From the NCBI GenBank assembly GCA_017938795.1, contig JAGBAV010000048.1, positions 1 to 57,361 on the forward strand: a stretch of DNA of 57,361 nt. Reading direction: 5' to 3'. Under the pieces are notes generated by a model. It worked only from the letters and a program-made list of their open reading frames with translations. It searched no databases and was not told the DNA's origin. Numbering within the stretch: position 1 is the first letter of the stretch; each line of letters starts with the position of its first letter. Source of the DNA: Clostridia bacterium (GTDB lineage Bacteria > Bacillota > Clostridia > Christensenellales > Aristaeellaceae). The position numbers and the translations under genes are program-made. Positions 14,913 through 23,093 of the stretch are shown here, in pieces.

Positions 14913-14946
14913 CTTTGACCGAATGCTGTGGTAGGTGTTCGGTCTT

Positions 14947-15150
14947 TTATTGTTCTTTTCCGTCGAGTGCATCTTCGACCATCCTTCTCAGCCAGAGAAG
15001 CGCAGTCTCGATGCTTTCCATGGTTACGATCAGCTTGACCTGGCCTTGTGCGGTCAACGCTTCATTGATATCGCCGCTGTCCCGGTTGAGGTAATCCAGC
15101 GCACCGCGAATGACGAGCCGCAGGCGGTGGAGATCGATTTCCCTATCCAT
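14947..15150 (-). CDS. Small hypothetical protein
   Basis: 67-residue acidic, largely helical protein (MDREIDLHRLRLVIRGALDY, ending RMVEDALDGKEQ), not recognised. AAGGTGAT precedes the chosen ATG at 15150. It follows the gene at 15156-15425 by five bases on the same strand, so the two form an operon. No membrane or secretion signal is seen. It is typical of accessory genes on integrative elements. The coding call rests on spacing and the ribosome site. Confidence 0.6.
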   Translation of the reverse strand: MDREIDLHRLRLVIRGALDYLNRDSGDINEALTAQGQVKLIVTMESIETALLWLRRMVEDALDGKEQ

Positions 15151-15155
15151 TTTCA

Positions 15156-15425
15156 TCACCTTACGCAGAAGCATCGTGTTGTGGTCTGCTTCATGAAGCG
15201 GTCTGCAATCTTCGGAAGCGCCTTCTTGAGTGCTGTCGTGTCGATCCTGGTGGTGACTACCGCCTTCCAATCGATGCGGTATGCACCGGCTGTGATTTGC
15301 TCGCGATCGCCCATTTCCGACTTGATGGCGTCTTCCAGACCGGTAATCTCGCTTTTGAGCTCTTCTTTTATGCGGCGAAGTTCCTGCAGTTCATGGACAG
15401 TGCTTTCAAGTTCCTTGATGCTCAT
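15156..15425 (-). CDS. Conserved hypothetical protein of mobile elements
   Basis: 89-residue protein. The N-terminal half is a coiled coil (MSIKELESTVHELQELRRIK, then EELKSEITGLEDAIKSEM). The C-terminal half is compact and ends with a conserved-looking KQTTTRCFCVR after YRIDWKAVVTTRIDTTALKKALP. I recall this architecture in phage and integrative-element accessory regions of Clostridia, with no known activity. AAGGAGGAATT lies upstream of the ATG. Its promoter region is shared, divergently, with the ribbon-helix-helix gene at 15604 and contains two copies of a palindromic element, so both genes may be repressed together. Confidence 0.72.
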   Translation of the reverse strand: MSIKELESTVHELQELRRIKEELKSEITGLEDAIKSEMGDREQITAGAYRIDWKAVVTTRIDTTALKKALPKIADRFMKQTTTRCFCVR

Positions 15426-15469
15426 ATCGGTTAATTCCTCCTTCGTTTTGAGCTTTTATCCATCATTGG

Positions 15470-15547
15470 ATACTGGTACCACCATGTTAACGGGTAAGAA
15501 TTACAAAAACACTGAAACCATGTTGGCAAGAATGCATACTGGTACCA
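15470..15547. promoter_or_regulatory. Paired operator-like repeats between divergent genes
   Basis: The 12-mer ATACTGGTACCA occurs twice in direct orientation (15470-15481 and 15536-15547), 66 bases apart (about six helical turns). Each copy contains the palindrome TGGTACCA. The second copy sits just upstream of the +strand -10 box. The likely reader is the ribbon-helix-helix protein encoded at 15604. Confidence 0.55.
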
Positions 15548-15558
15548 TTCTAGGGATG

Positions 15559-15567
15559 TGGTATAAT
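15559..15567 (+). promoter_or_regulatory. Extended -10 promoter of the ribbon-helix-helix gene
   Basis: TGGTATAAT is a perfect extended -10, 36 bases before the GTG start. On the opposite strand a TTGCCA and TGTAAT pair with 18-base spacing may drive the divergent gene. Confidence 0.6.
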
Positions 15568-15603
15568 GCTGATATGATATAGAAGAAATGAGGAGGCGGC
15601 AAT

Positions 15604-15807
15604 GTGTCAAAGACATCCAATGCGGTAAAGGATCGCTGGAACAGCCAGAATTACGATGACATCAGGATCCGGGTGCCAAAGGGACAGAAGCAGACCATTC
15701 AGAGAGCGGCAGAGGAAGCCGGAGAGACAATCAATAAGTATACAGCGAAAGCTTTGCTCATGAGAATGGGATTGGAGCAGTGGCCGGAAGTAGAAGAGCA
15801 GCAATAA
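15604..15807 (+). CDS. Ribbon-helix-helix (Arc-type) DNA-binding protein
   Basis: 67-residue regulator of the Arc/MetJ fold. The sequence KDRWNSQNYDDIRIRVPKG contains the N-terminal beta strand that inserts in the major groove. Helices A and B follow (QTIQRAAEEAGETINKYTAK and ALLMRMGLEQ). The GTG start at 15604 is positioned by AGGAGGC; an overlapping ATG at 15602 is out of frame. Such proteins act as autorepressors or antitoxins on plasmids and integrative elements. No toxin gene adjoins it, so antitoxin is less likely than regulator. The palindromic repeats in its promoter region are the probable binding sites. Confidence 0.85.
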   Translation: MSKTSNAVKDRWNSQNYDDIRIRVPKGQKQTIQRAAEEAGETINKYTAKALLMRMGLEQWPEVEEQQ

Positions 15808-15814
15808 GAACAAC

Positions 15815-15850
15815 GCAGTCTGATCGATAAGGTCAGGCTGCTTTTGTTTT
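15815..15850 (+). terminator. Intrinsic terminator of the ribbon-helix-helix gene
   Basis: GCAGTCTGA pairs with TCAGGCTGC (one G-T pair), followed by TTTTGTTTT. Confidence 0.8.
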
Positions 15851-16306
15851 GTGATTACGTTTGAAGCTTCTGAGTAAAGGGAGATGCTTGATGGGCTAAA
15901 ACACTGAATGAGGTGTGAAGTACGAGAAGCGACTTCGTGAGAATGTGCGAAAAAACAAGCAATATAAGGAAAAATAGGCATCTGGCCTTAAAAGAAAAAG
16001 AGTGCGAAGCTTTTGCTGCGAAGCGGGCAGGAAGACGGAATACCGCCTAAGCATCGGTGTTCAGCTGGGTATGCCGTCGGAGCGTTACCATCAGAAACGA
16101 AGAGCGGGACTCAGGGAGCATGAGGAGTAGAAAGCGGTAGGGTTGTCCCAGCAATGCTTCAGAAGACAGTGCACCAACGAGACTATAACCAGGCGGCTGA
16201 AGAGGCTGTCTTTTGTATATGGAAGAAAACTTTCTTTGGCTTTTGCGGATTGCTCCAAAAAGATCCTATTAGAGGTAGAAATACTTTCTGGGAAAGGAAG
16301 ACGCAG
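15851..16306. other. Degenerate coding remnants, no intact gene
   Basis: Short basic peptide frames are scattered here, such as KRLRENVRKNKQYKEK before a stop near 15976 and ERYHQKRRAGLREHEE before a stop near 16130. They look like pieces of DNA-binding proteins interrupted by stops and frameshifts. No start with a ribosome site gives a product longer than about 25 residues. Confidence 0.45.
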
Positions 16307-17484
16307 ATGATCAAGATTATCGATTCCATCATGGGCAGCGGCAAGACGACATGGGCGATCAGCTACATGAATGCCAATCCACAGCGGCGGTTCATCTATA
16401 TTACGCCGTATCTGCAGGAGGCAGAACGCATTGTCGAGGGATGTCCCGCGCTGAGGATCAAGCAGCCAAGCGACGCCATTACCAAGCAGGCGGGCTTTCT
16501 GCAGCTGCTCCGGGAGGGGGAGAACATGGCGATTTCGCACGAGCTGTTCATGCGGCTGGAATGGACGGATACAGTTCGGGAACGTATTCAAGAGTATGGG
16601 TATGTCCTGATTCTGGATGAAGTCCTGGAAGTGGTGAAGACGGTGCCGATCTCAAAGCCTGATTATCAGATGCTGACAGAGACGCAGAAGATCGGGTTTA
16701 ACGACGATGGACATGTGTTGTGGCTGGATCCGGGGTATCAGGGTGAGTTCGCGCACCTGAAGCGGATGGCAAAATCCCGGACACTTCTGCAGACGGAGGA
16801 TCAGGCGCTGTTGTGGGTGATGCCGGTGCAGGCGCTTTGGGCGGTTTCTGAGATGTACGTGCTCACGTTCATGTTCAATGGAAGCCATATGAAGCACTAC
16901 CTGAACATGCACGGGCTGCATTATCAGATGGCTTATGTGGAAGGCGGTGAACTGCGAGAGGGTATTCAGAATCTGGCTGCAGAGAAGAGCAGAATCAGCC
17001 GGCTTCTGGATGTCTACGAGGGACCGCTGAATAACTGGGTGACAGGGATAACGCTTTTAGCAAGAGTTGGTGGAGAAACAGACGCGCAAGTGAGATCACG
17101 CCGATCAGGAATGACACCTGTAATTATCTGCGCTATGAGTGTGGGGCGCATAGTGGTGACTGCATGTGGTCTGTATTTGAAGAGCAGCGGAAAAAGTGTA
17201 CGCCCAAAGGGTATGCCGGCGGCTATTGCGCTTGCAACGCCCGGGCGACCAATGTATTCAGAGACAGGAGATTCATGGCGTACCTGCTCAACGTCTACGA
17301 GAACCCGGAAGTGATCAAATGGTTTGCCGGATACGGGGTCAAGGTGGACCAGGAGGCGTACGCGCTCAGTCAGCTGGTTCAATGGATCTGGCGGTCGGCA
17401 ATCCGTGACGGCCAACCGGTAAGATTGTATCTCCCCAGCAAGAGGATGAGGAGAATTCTGCGCGGCTGGCTGGAAGATAGATAA
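16307..17484 (+). pseudogene. P-loop helicase-like protein of phage/plasmid type, frameshifted
   Basis: The first part (16307 to about 17035) reads MIKIIDSIMGSGKTTWAIS, with a Walker A motif, then a Walker B-like YVLILDEVLEVV near residue 100. After NNW at about 17035 this frame runs into low-quality sequence. The next frame continues the expected protein (NAFSKSWWRN, GDCMWSVFEEQRKKCTPKGY, CNARATNVFRDRRFMAYLLNVYENP, and IWRSAIRDGQPVRLYLPSKRM) up to 17484. One missing base near 17035 would restore about 392 residues. I recall proteins of this type encoded by phages and mobile elements, where they appear to be replication-linked ATPases. GGAAAGGAAG precedes the ATG. A sequencing error is possible but nearby genes are also broken. 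Confidence 0.75.
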
Positions 17485-17496
17485 GGAGAAATACAT

Positions 17497-17900
17497 ATGG
17501 ATAATGAGAGAATGACATTGACTGTGCGACTGAAAGAACTGGCGCAGAAGGAATGCGCGAACTAAGACGAAGGGTATTCCTGCCGAGAGATGTGCGCTGT
17601 GTGCCGGCTTGCAAGGATAGAATATGCCCGTATCTGGCCGGGGCTGTGCTGGAGATGGATGAGGAGCTGGAGGCGATCGTCAACGACAGAAGAGGCCTCC
17701 GGCATGATCCGGCGCTGCAGAAGTATTGCGCCTGCTGCGGCAAGTCATTTGTCCGGGAGAACAATCGGCAGATTGACTGCAGTTCCTGTTCACTGGGGCG
17801 CAGGCGTGAAAAAGAACGCCTGCGGAAGCGGGATGCACGACGGAAAAAGAAGCAGAAGTCCGCATTCGGAACAGGAGATCATCATGTCCTCAATGGCTGA
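17497..17900 (+). pseudogene. Cysteine-rich VLP-type protein, disrupted
   Basis: The family sits next to relaxase and replication genes on conjugative elements. The first frame (MDNERMTLTVRLKELAQKEC) ends at TAA (17563-17565), where the family has a Tyr in CANYDEG. Reading past it gives DEGYSCREMCAVC. A second lesion then moves the coding frame to the one with CVPACKDRICPYLAGAVLEMDEELEA and the zinc-ribbon end CACCGKSFV plus DCSSCSLGRRREKERLRKR. The nonsense change and the frameshift together show the gene is dead. AAGGAG precedes the ATG, and the gene follows the helicase-like pseudogene by 12 bases. Confidence 0.7.
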
Positions 17901-18300
17901 GGAATCCATAGAGGCATGGTGTTGGGGTGGGATGATGCAGGTATCGGGGCGGGGTATTCTGAATGCGGACATAACATATGGAACAAGGCTGAATGATGGG
18001 ACAGGGTTGCGGCGAAATGGCAGGCGAATACCTGATGGCGATGCGGTGGGTATGGCTTGACAAACGGACATTGTATCCGGACGAGGATCCTCTTTTTCCT
18101 CAATCGGAAATTGCGCAAATATATAAAGCGTGATAAACTGAAAGAAGCAAAAGACCGATACTGCATCAGAGCGAATAGAGGAATTCGCTGCGATACTGCT
18201 ATGAAGCCGCGCTCTATGAGAAGCGGAGGAAGAAGCGCAGCGGACAGGGCAGGATCGTCCCAAGACGATTGCCCGGCATATACAGATGTACTGGAGGAGG
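17901..18300. other. Degenerate sequence at the element's right end
   Basis: No frame carries a believable complete protein. Fragments such as RTLYPDEDPLFPQSEIAQIYKA (near 18065-18130), read in a third frame, look like a former coding region cut by stops. The right edge of the decayed element is placed here because the intact csm6 gene with its own ribosome site starts at 18305. Confidence 0.4.
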
Positions 18301-18304
18301 AAAT

Positions 18305-19660
18305 ATGATGACGACTGATATTCTGTTCACCTGCGTGGGCACGACCGATCCTGTCAGAGGCTACCGCGATGGAGGTATGCTCCACATTATACGGCATTAT
18401 CGCCCGCAGAAGGTCTTTGTCTTCCTCTCCAAGGAGATGAGCGATTTTGAGCAGAAGGATCACAGGTTCTCCAAGACGATTCAGTATGTTCAGGAGCATT
18501 GGGAGGGCTATGCGCCGCAGATGATCTGCCATGACAGCGGCATCGTCAATGCGGCGGATCTGGATGCGGTGTATGATCCCCTGCTCGGGTTCTTCCGGGA
18601 GGCTGCTGACGGCAACCCGGGCTGCCGCGTTCTGATTAACCTCAGCTCCGGTACGCCGCAGATGAAGACTGTGCTGGCTCAGCTGGCGCTCAGCCCTCAG
18701 TATTCCGTGCTCGGGATTCAGGTGCTCAATCCGGAAAGGCGCTCCGGATCCAGCGAGCGAGCCAACAGCAGGGATTATGCCGTCGATGAAGAGCTGGAGC
18801 TCAACGAGGACAACGAGCCTGCCGCGCCCTGCCGCTGCACAGAGCCGCGCATGCTTGCCATGCAGCGGGACAGGCAGCGCGCGCAGATGCGCAGCCTGCT
18901 GATGCAGCGGGATTATCGTGCGCTCTCCGCCATGGGCGCGGATCTGCCTGCGGAGGTGGCGACGCTTGTCCGGCATCTGGCGGCAAGAAACGACCTCGAT
19001 GGGGAAGAGGCGAAGAAGCTGGCCCGGGGGCTGAACGTTCCTTTTTCGCTCTATCCTGCTCAGCGTAAGACGGATGATCAGTATAAGCAGATCAGCGAAT
19101 ACTATCTGCTTCTGCGCAATCTGCAGCTGACCAATCGCTATACGGAGTTTGTCCTGCGGATGAATCCCTTCCTGACCTATCTGTGCCTGCAGATGCTCAG
19201 AGAGAGCCTGCCCTGCCCGCTTACGAGCATCACTGAGCCCCAGTATGATCATCGTATCCGTCTGGACCCCGCGGCGATGGCGCAGGTTATTCCGGCGGAA
19301 AAGGCCGCATTGGAGCAGGAGCTTCATGACACACTCCGCGTCAGCACGGATATCAGCCTGCATGTGCTGGTTCCGTTCCTGCGTGTGCTGGGTAAGCTGC
19401 CGGATTCCACGCTGAATGTGCTGGATGCGTGCCTGAGGCTGAACAGAGCGCAGCGCAATCCCGCCGCGCATCAGCTGCATGCCATCACCGAGGAGCAGAT
19501 CTTCAAGGCCTCTGTTGACAGCCATGGCAGGCATTATGGCTCCGCTGATCTGATTCATGCCTTTGGGAGGATGCTGAAGGATACGTATCCTGACTGGTGT
19601 GATGGAGCGCTGTTCACCGTCTATGACCGCTGCAATGAGTATATCATCAGCCGCCTGTGA
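18305..19660 (+). CDS. csm6: Type III-A CRISPR ancillary ribonuclease Csm6
   Basis: RNase activated by cyclic oligoadenylate made by Cas10 when Csm binds target RNA. The 451-residue protein has an N-terminal CARF domain. It opens DILFTCVGTTDPVRGYRDGG and contains the ligand-binding loop NLSSGTPQMK (SSGTPQ at 114-119). A helical C-terminal HEPN domain carries the catalytic R-x4-H motif RNPAAH (Arg384 to His389). Both motifs are intact. Two ATGs (18305 and 18308) follow GGAGGAGG; the first is used. It lies upstream of the CRISPR array and is separated from the csm operon by it. The gene is GC-rich like the chromosome, unlike the element to its left. Confidence 0.93.
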   Translation: MMTTDILFTCVGTTDPVRGYRDGGMLHIIRHYRPQKVFVFLSKEMSDFEQKDHRFSKTIQYVQEHWEGYAPQMICHDSGIVNAADLDAVYDPLLGFFREAADGNPGCRVLINLSSGTPQMKTVLAQLALSPQYSVLGIQVLNPERRSGSSERANSRDYAVDEELELNEDNEPAAPCRCTEPRMLAMQRDRQRAQMRSLLMQRDYRALSAMGADLPAEVATLVRHLAARNDLDGEEAKKLARGLNVPFSLYPAQRKTDDQYKQISEYYLLLRNLQLTNRYTEFVLRMNPFLTYLCLQMLRESLPCPLTSITEPQYDHRIRLDPAAMAQVIPAEKAALEQELHDTLRVSTDISLHVLVPFLRVLGKLPDSTLNVLDACLRLNRAQRNPAAHQLHAITEEQIFKASVDSHGRHYGSADLIHAFGRMLKDTYPDWCDGALFTVYDRCNEYIISRL

Positions 19661-19677
19661 TGCTTTGCCCGGCTGCG

Positions 19678-19738
19678 CCGGTGCGAAGGCGCCGGAATGC
19701 CGGCATATTCAGCCGCTCTTTTCGGGGGTTCGCACCGG
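19678..19738. repeat. Inverted repeat between csm6 and the CRISPR leader
   Basis: The perfect ten-base arms CCGGTGCGAA (19678-19687) and TTCGCACCGG (19729-19738) flank a 41-base loop. The loop contains a further hairpin (GCGCCGGAATGCCGGC region). No T tail follows on the plus strand, so it is a weak terminator at best. It may be an RNA structure at the csm6 3' end or a protein site in the leader. Confidence 0.5.
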
Positions 19739-19790
19739 TGGTTTCTGATGATCTGCCTAAGGTTTATTGATAGTTTTCAGGAGCGCTTTG

Positions 19791-19819
19791 TGTACAGGCA
19801 GGCAATTTTGTGGTATACT
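19791..19819 (+). promoter_or_regulatory. CRISPR leader promoter
   Basis: TGTACA (19791-19796) and TATACT (19814-19819) are 17 bases apart, and TGG before the -10 makes it extended. It is 38 bases before the first repeat, in an AT-rich leader, so the array is transcribed on the plus strand. Confidence 0.7.
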
Positions 19820-19856
19820 GTACAAAATGCATAGGATATTTCATTTCGCTTTTGCT

Positions 19857-20740
19857 GTTTCAATTTATCCCCGCAAGGGGACGGTAACCGTTGCGCGCTT
19901 GTACTGTTCATACATTCCCTGCTGTTTCAATTTATCCCCGCAAGGGGACGGTAACACGCGACCAGCATAAGTCGCAGGAGTATAATTCAAGTTTCAATTT
20001 ATCCCCGCAAGGGGACGGAAACCAGAGCCAATTGGATCTGTCAAGGGGTAAAATGTTTCAATTTATCCCCGCAAGGGGACGGTAACACGATCCGCGCGTC
20101 GATGCGTACCGGCGTGACGTGTTTCAATTTATCCCCGCAAGGGGACGGTAACACAGCGCAGACCGCAAGGGCATACCAGTCACCGGTTTCAATTTATCCC
20201 CGCAAGGGGACGGTAACGGCGCGCACAGCGTACTCGTACACGTCGGAAGCGGTTTCAATTTATCTCCGCAAGGGGACGGTAACCTCCGGCAGCCGCTCCT
20301 CCACGCTGATCCACTTCGGTTTCAATTTATCCCCGCAAGGGGACGGTAACTCGAGACATATGATTATTGTACAGAAGTCGGAAGTTTCAATTTATCCCCG
20401 CAAGGGGACGGTAAACCTGCCATTTAATCACCTTCAACATCAACAGCCTGTTTCAATTTATCCCCGCAAGGGGACGGTAACGATTTCGAATTTCTCGATC
20501 TCCACAGCTCGATCACGTTTCAATTTATCCCCGCAAGGGGACGGTAACAATCTGATGGGCCGACGCCGGTTGAGCAGAAAAAAGTTTCAATTTATCCCCG
20601 CAAGGGGACGGTAACAGCGCAGCCTGAATCACCTTGTATGAGATTTCACGTTTCGATTTATCCCCGCAAGGGGACGGTAACATAAGGGTGTTTGTCTTGA
20701 TGGTTATTATTCTAGTTTCAATTTATCCCCGCAAGGGGAC
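19857..20740 (+). CRISPR. CRISPR array, 14 repeats and 13 spacers (type III-A)
   Basis: 32-base repeats start GTTTCAATTTATCCCCGCAA and end GGGGACGGTAAC. They begin at 19857, 19924, 19991, 20055, 20121, 20186, 20252, 20319, 20384, 20450, 20517, 20584, 20650 and 20715. Spacers are 32-35 bases. The CCCC-GCAA-GGGG hairpin is the Cas6 recognition element; the last eight bases, ACGGTAAC, would be the crRNA 5' tag. Variants: repeat 3 ends GGAAAC, repeat 7 has ATCTCC, repeat 9 ends GTAAA, and repeat 13 has TTTCGATTT. The last repeat is cut after 26 bases (20740). Leader at the left and degeneration at the right agree with plus-strand orientation. Confidence 0.98.
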
Positions 20741-20770
20741 TCGTTTCATACCACCATCGGAGGTGATATC

Positions 20771-23089
20771 TTGAATCCGCAAACCCTGCAGACGACATAT
20801 GGCGGTCTGCTTCATGACGTGGGCAAGCTGGTCTTCCGCGCCGGAGAAGATGGCCGGGATCACTCCGCGTCAGGCTATTCATGGCTGAGCGCGCATCTGC
20901 CGGATGCCTCATGGCGCCCTGTGCTTGATTGCGTGCGCTGGCATCACGCAGGCGCGCTGCGGCAGTCCGGGGCGGAAAAGGACAGCCCGGCATATATCAT
21001 CTGTGCCGCGGATCATATTGCCGCCGCCGCGGACAGGCGCGAGGAGGAGGGCAATAGCCCCCGCTTTGATCGCACGCTGCCGCTTCGCTCTGTGTTTACG
21101 CATCTTTGCGGCCTGCATGATCAGCTGGCGCTTGAGCCTGCGCTTCATGATGGTCGCCTGCGCCTGCCGGGAAATCCAGCGCCCGTCCCTGCCGCGCGGT
21201 ATGGAGAGCTGCTGAGGGCGCTTGCGCGCGGGCTTGGCGATGCGTCCAATGATGAGAATCGGGTCGCTTCGCTGCTCGCCCTGCTGGAGGGCTGCGCATC
21301 CAATGTCCCCGCCAGCACATATACCGGAGAGAGCCCGGATGTCTCCCTGTATGATCATCTGAAGATCACGGCGGCTGTCGGCGCCTGTATCAGCGAATAC
21401 CTGCTTGACCGCGGCGTGACGGATTATCGTGCCTATCTGTTTGACCGGGAGATGGCTTTCCGCGAAGAAAAGGCATTCCTGATGTATTCGGCGGATCTGT
21501 CGGGCATCCAGAAGTTCATCTATACCGTTGCCGCGCGTGGCGCGCAGCGTTCTCTGCGCAGCCGCTCGTTCTTCCTCGAATTGCTGATGGAGCACTATGT
21601 CGACGAGCTGCTGTCTGCCTGCGGGCTTAGCCGCGCCAATCTCATATACAGCGGCGGCGGGCATTGCTATATCCTTTTGCCGAATACAAAAAACACCCGC
21701 GAGCGAGCCCGTGAGGTTCGGATGCGGGTGAATGACTGGCTGATTGATCAGTTTGGCGTCAGGCTGTATATGGCGCATGGCTGGCATCCCTGCTCCGCAA
21801 ACGACCTGACCAACATGCCTGCAGAGAATGCGCCGTATAAGGCGGTGTTCAGCGGCGTGTCCTCTGCGATCGGCCGCAATAAGCTCCAGCGATACAGCGC
21901 AAGGCAGATCATGCGGCTGAATGCTGTACAGGGCGATCTGGATGGACGCGAATGCACAGTCTGCGGCAGCACGGATGTTCTGCGAGAGGATCGCTGCCCG
22001 TGGTGCGCGCGGTTTGAGGCGATCTCCAGGCTGATTCAGGATGAGTCCCGTGCTGTCTATTATGTGACGGCGGATGCTTCCGCCGGATATGATCTTCCGC
22101 TGCCCGTGCCGGGCGGGGAGGTCTATCTGTCTGTGATCGACGAAGCGTCTGCGCGACAGCGGCTGAAGACCGATGGCGCAGCGCGGCGGATATACACCAA
22201 GAATCTGGCGCTTGCCGGCATGCAATCCGGCACAAGGCTGGATATCTGCGATTACCATGCCAGCAATCAGAATGAGGAGCTGGCCAGAGCGTCGGCCGGC
22301 ATAAAGCGTTTGGCAGTCTGCCGGATGGACGTGGACAACCTCGGTCATGCCTTTGTCGCGGGGTTTGAGCGGGAGAACGCCGGCAGCCTCACCGAGAGAT
22401 ATCGCTATGTCACCCTCTTGCGCACAGCGGCGCTTTCCCGTCAGCTTTCGCTGTTCTTTAAGCGGTATATGGGAGAGGTGCTCGCCCGGGGGGAGGCGCT
22501 GCAGGTTTCCGTGGTGTATTCAGGCGGCGATGATGTCTTCCTGCTTGGCGCATGGGATCATGTGCTTCGGGCGGCGGTTCGTATCCGCCGGCAGTTCCAT
22601 GCTTTTACAGGCGGCGCCCTGACGCTCAGCGGCGGTATTGGTCTGTTCAATGCAAGCTATCCCGTTCGTGTTGCGGCCGATGAGACGGCGGAGCTGGAGC
22701 AGCGGGCAAAATCCGAGCCGGGCAAGGACGCGGTCTCCCTCTTTGATCCGCTTCAGCCGCACACGTATTCCTGGCAGGTTTTTGACGATCAGGTCATGGG
22801 CGAAAAGCTGAAGCTCTTGCAGGAATTCTTCCTCGGGCAGGATGAGCGCGGCATGGCGTTCCTCTATCAGATGACCTCGCTGCTGCGTGAGGCGGAGCAT
22901 GATAAGCTGAATCTGGCCCGCTATGCGTATCTGCTGGCGCGTCTTCAGCCGTCCAGACACAGCGCGGCTTTCGGGCTGTATAACGCGTTTTCCCGTCAGA
23001 TGTATGCGTGGGCCTGTCAGGAGAAGGATCGCAGACAGCTGATCACCGCGATTTACCTCTATGTGTATATGAACAGAAAGGCGGAATGA
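20771..23089 (+). CDS. cas10: Type III-A effector subunit Cas10/Csm1
   Basis: Large subunit of the Csm complex, giving target-activated single-strand DNase and cyclic-oligoadenylate synthase activities. The 772-residue protein has an N-terminal HD domain (LLHDVGK, His15/Asp16, with later WHHAGAL). A first palm-like domain follows (DLSGIQKFIYTVAARGAQRSL; its GGGH replaces the catalytic site). Next come a zinc ribbon (CTVCGSTD then CPWC, near 395-415) and the second palm with VCRMDVDNLGHAF and the intact GGDD (585-588). The C-terminal helical domain completes it. The TTG start at 20771 is set by GGAGGTGAT. It begins 31 bases after the truncated final repeat with no obvious promoter between, so array read-through may express it. 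Confidence 0.96.
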   Translation: MNPQTLQTTYGGLLHDVGKLVFRAGEDGRDHSASGYSWLSAHLPDASWRPVLDCVRWHHAGALRQSGAEKDSPAYIICAADHIAAAADRREEEGNSPRFDRTLPLRSVFTHLCGLHDQLALEPALHDGRLRLPGNPAPVPAARYGELLRALARGLGDASNDENRVASLLALLEGCASNVPASTYTGESPDVSLYDHLKITAAVGACISEYLLDRGVTDYRAYLFDREMAFREEKAFLMYSADLSGIQKFIYTVAARGAQRSLRSRSFFLELLMEHYVDELLSACGLSRANLIYSGGGHCYILLPNTKNTRERAREVRMRVNDWLIDQFGVRLYMAHGWHPCSANDLTNMPAENAPYKAVFSGVSSAIGRNKLQRYSARQIMRLNAVQGDLDGRECTVCGSTDVLREDRCPWCARFEAISRLIQDESRAVYYVTADASAGYDLPLPVPGGEVYLSVIDEASARQRLKTDGAARRIYTKNLALAGMQSGTRLDICDYHASNQNEELARASAGIKRLAVCRMDVDNLGHAFVAGFERENAGSLTERYRYVTLLRTAALSRQLSLFFKRYMGEVLARGEALQVSVVYSGGDDVFLLGAWDHVLRAAVRIRRQFHAFTGGALTLSGGIGLFNASYPVRVAADETAELEQRAKSEPGKDAVSLFDPLQPHTYSWQVFDDQVMGEKLKLLQEFFLGQDERGMAFLYQMTSLLREAEHDKLNLARYAYLLARLQPSRHSAAFGLYNAFSRQMYAWACQEKDRRQLITAIYLYVYMNRKAE

Positions 23090-23093
23090 TTGC

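Larger units (their letters stand above)
10920..18300. mobile_element. Decaying integrated element between spo0A and the CRISPR locus
   Basis: A block of visibly more AT-rich sequence starts with an intact tyrosine recombinase. It carries an AlbA_2 protein, small mobile-element-type hypotheticals, a ribbon-helix-helix regulator, an ArdC tail, a helicase-like pseudogene and a cysteine-rich VLP pseudogene. These families travel on conjugative elements, plasmids and phages. Many genes are truncated or frameshifted and there are long stretches of broken frames, so the element is probably immobile. I could not identify direct repeats marking its ends, so both limits are approximate and more than one insertion is possible. 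Confidence 0.55.

Noticed and set aside
14935-15582. 215-residue plus-strand frame
   Set aside because: Antisense to two small genes with good ribosome sites; its Ser-rich C-terminal part has no protein-like pattern.
15604-15807. Toxin-antitoxin pair with the ribbon-helix-helix protein as antitoxin
   Set aside because: No toxin-like gene lies downstream; a terminator follows directly and the divergent neighbours do not resemble toxins.
10920-18300. Direct repeats (att sites) at the ends of the island
   Set aside because: I compared the two edges by eye and found no convincing long match; a computed search would be needed.
19767-20614. Open frames with repeated FNLSPQGDGN and VSIYPRKGTVT peptides
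   Set aside because: These are translations of the CRISPR repeats, not proteins.
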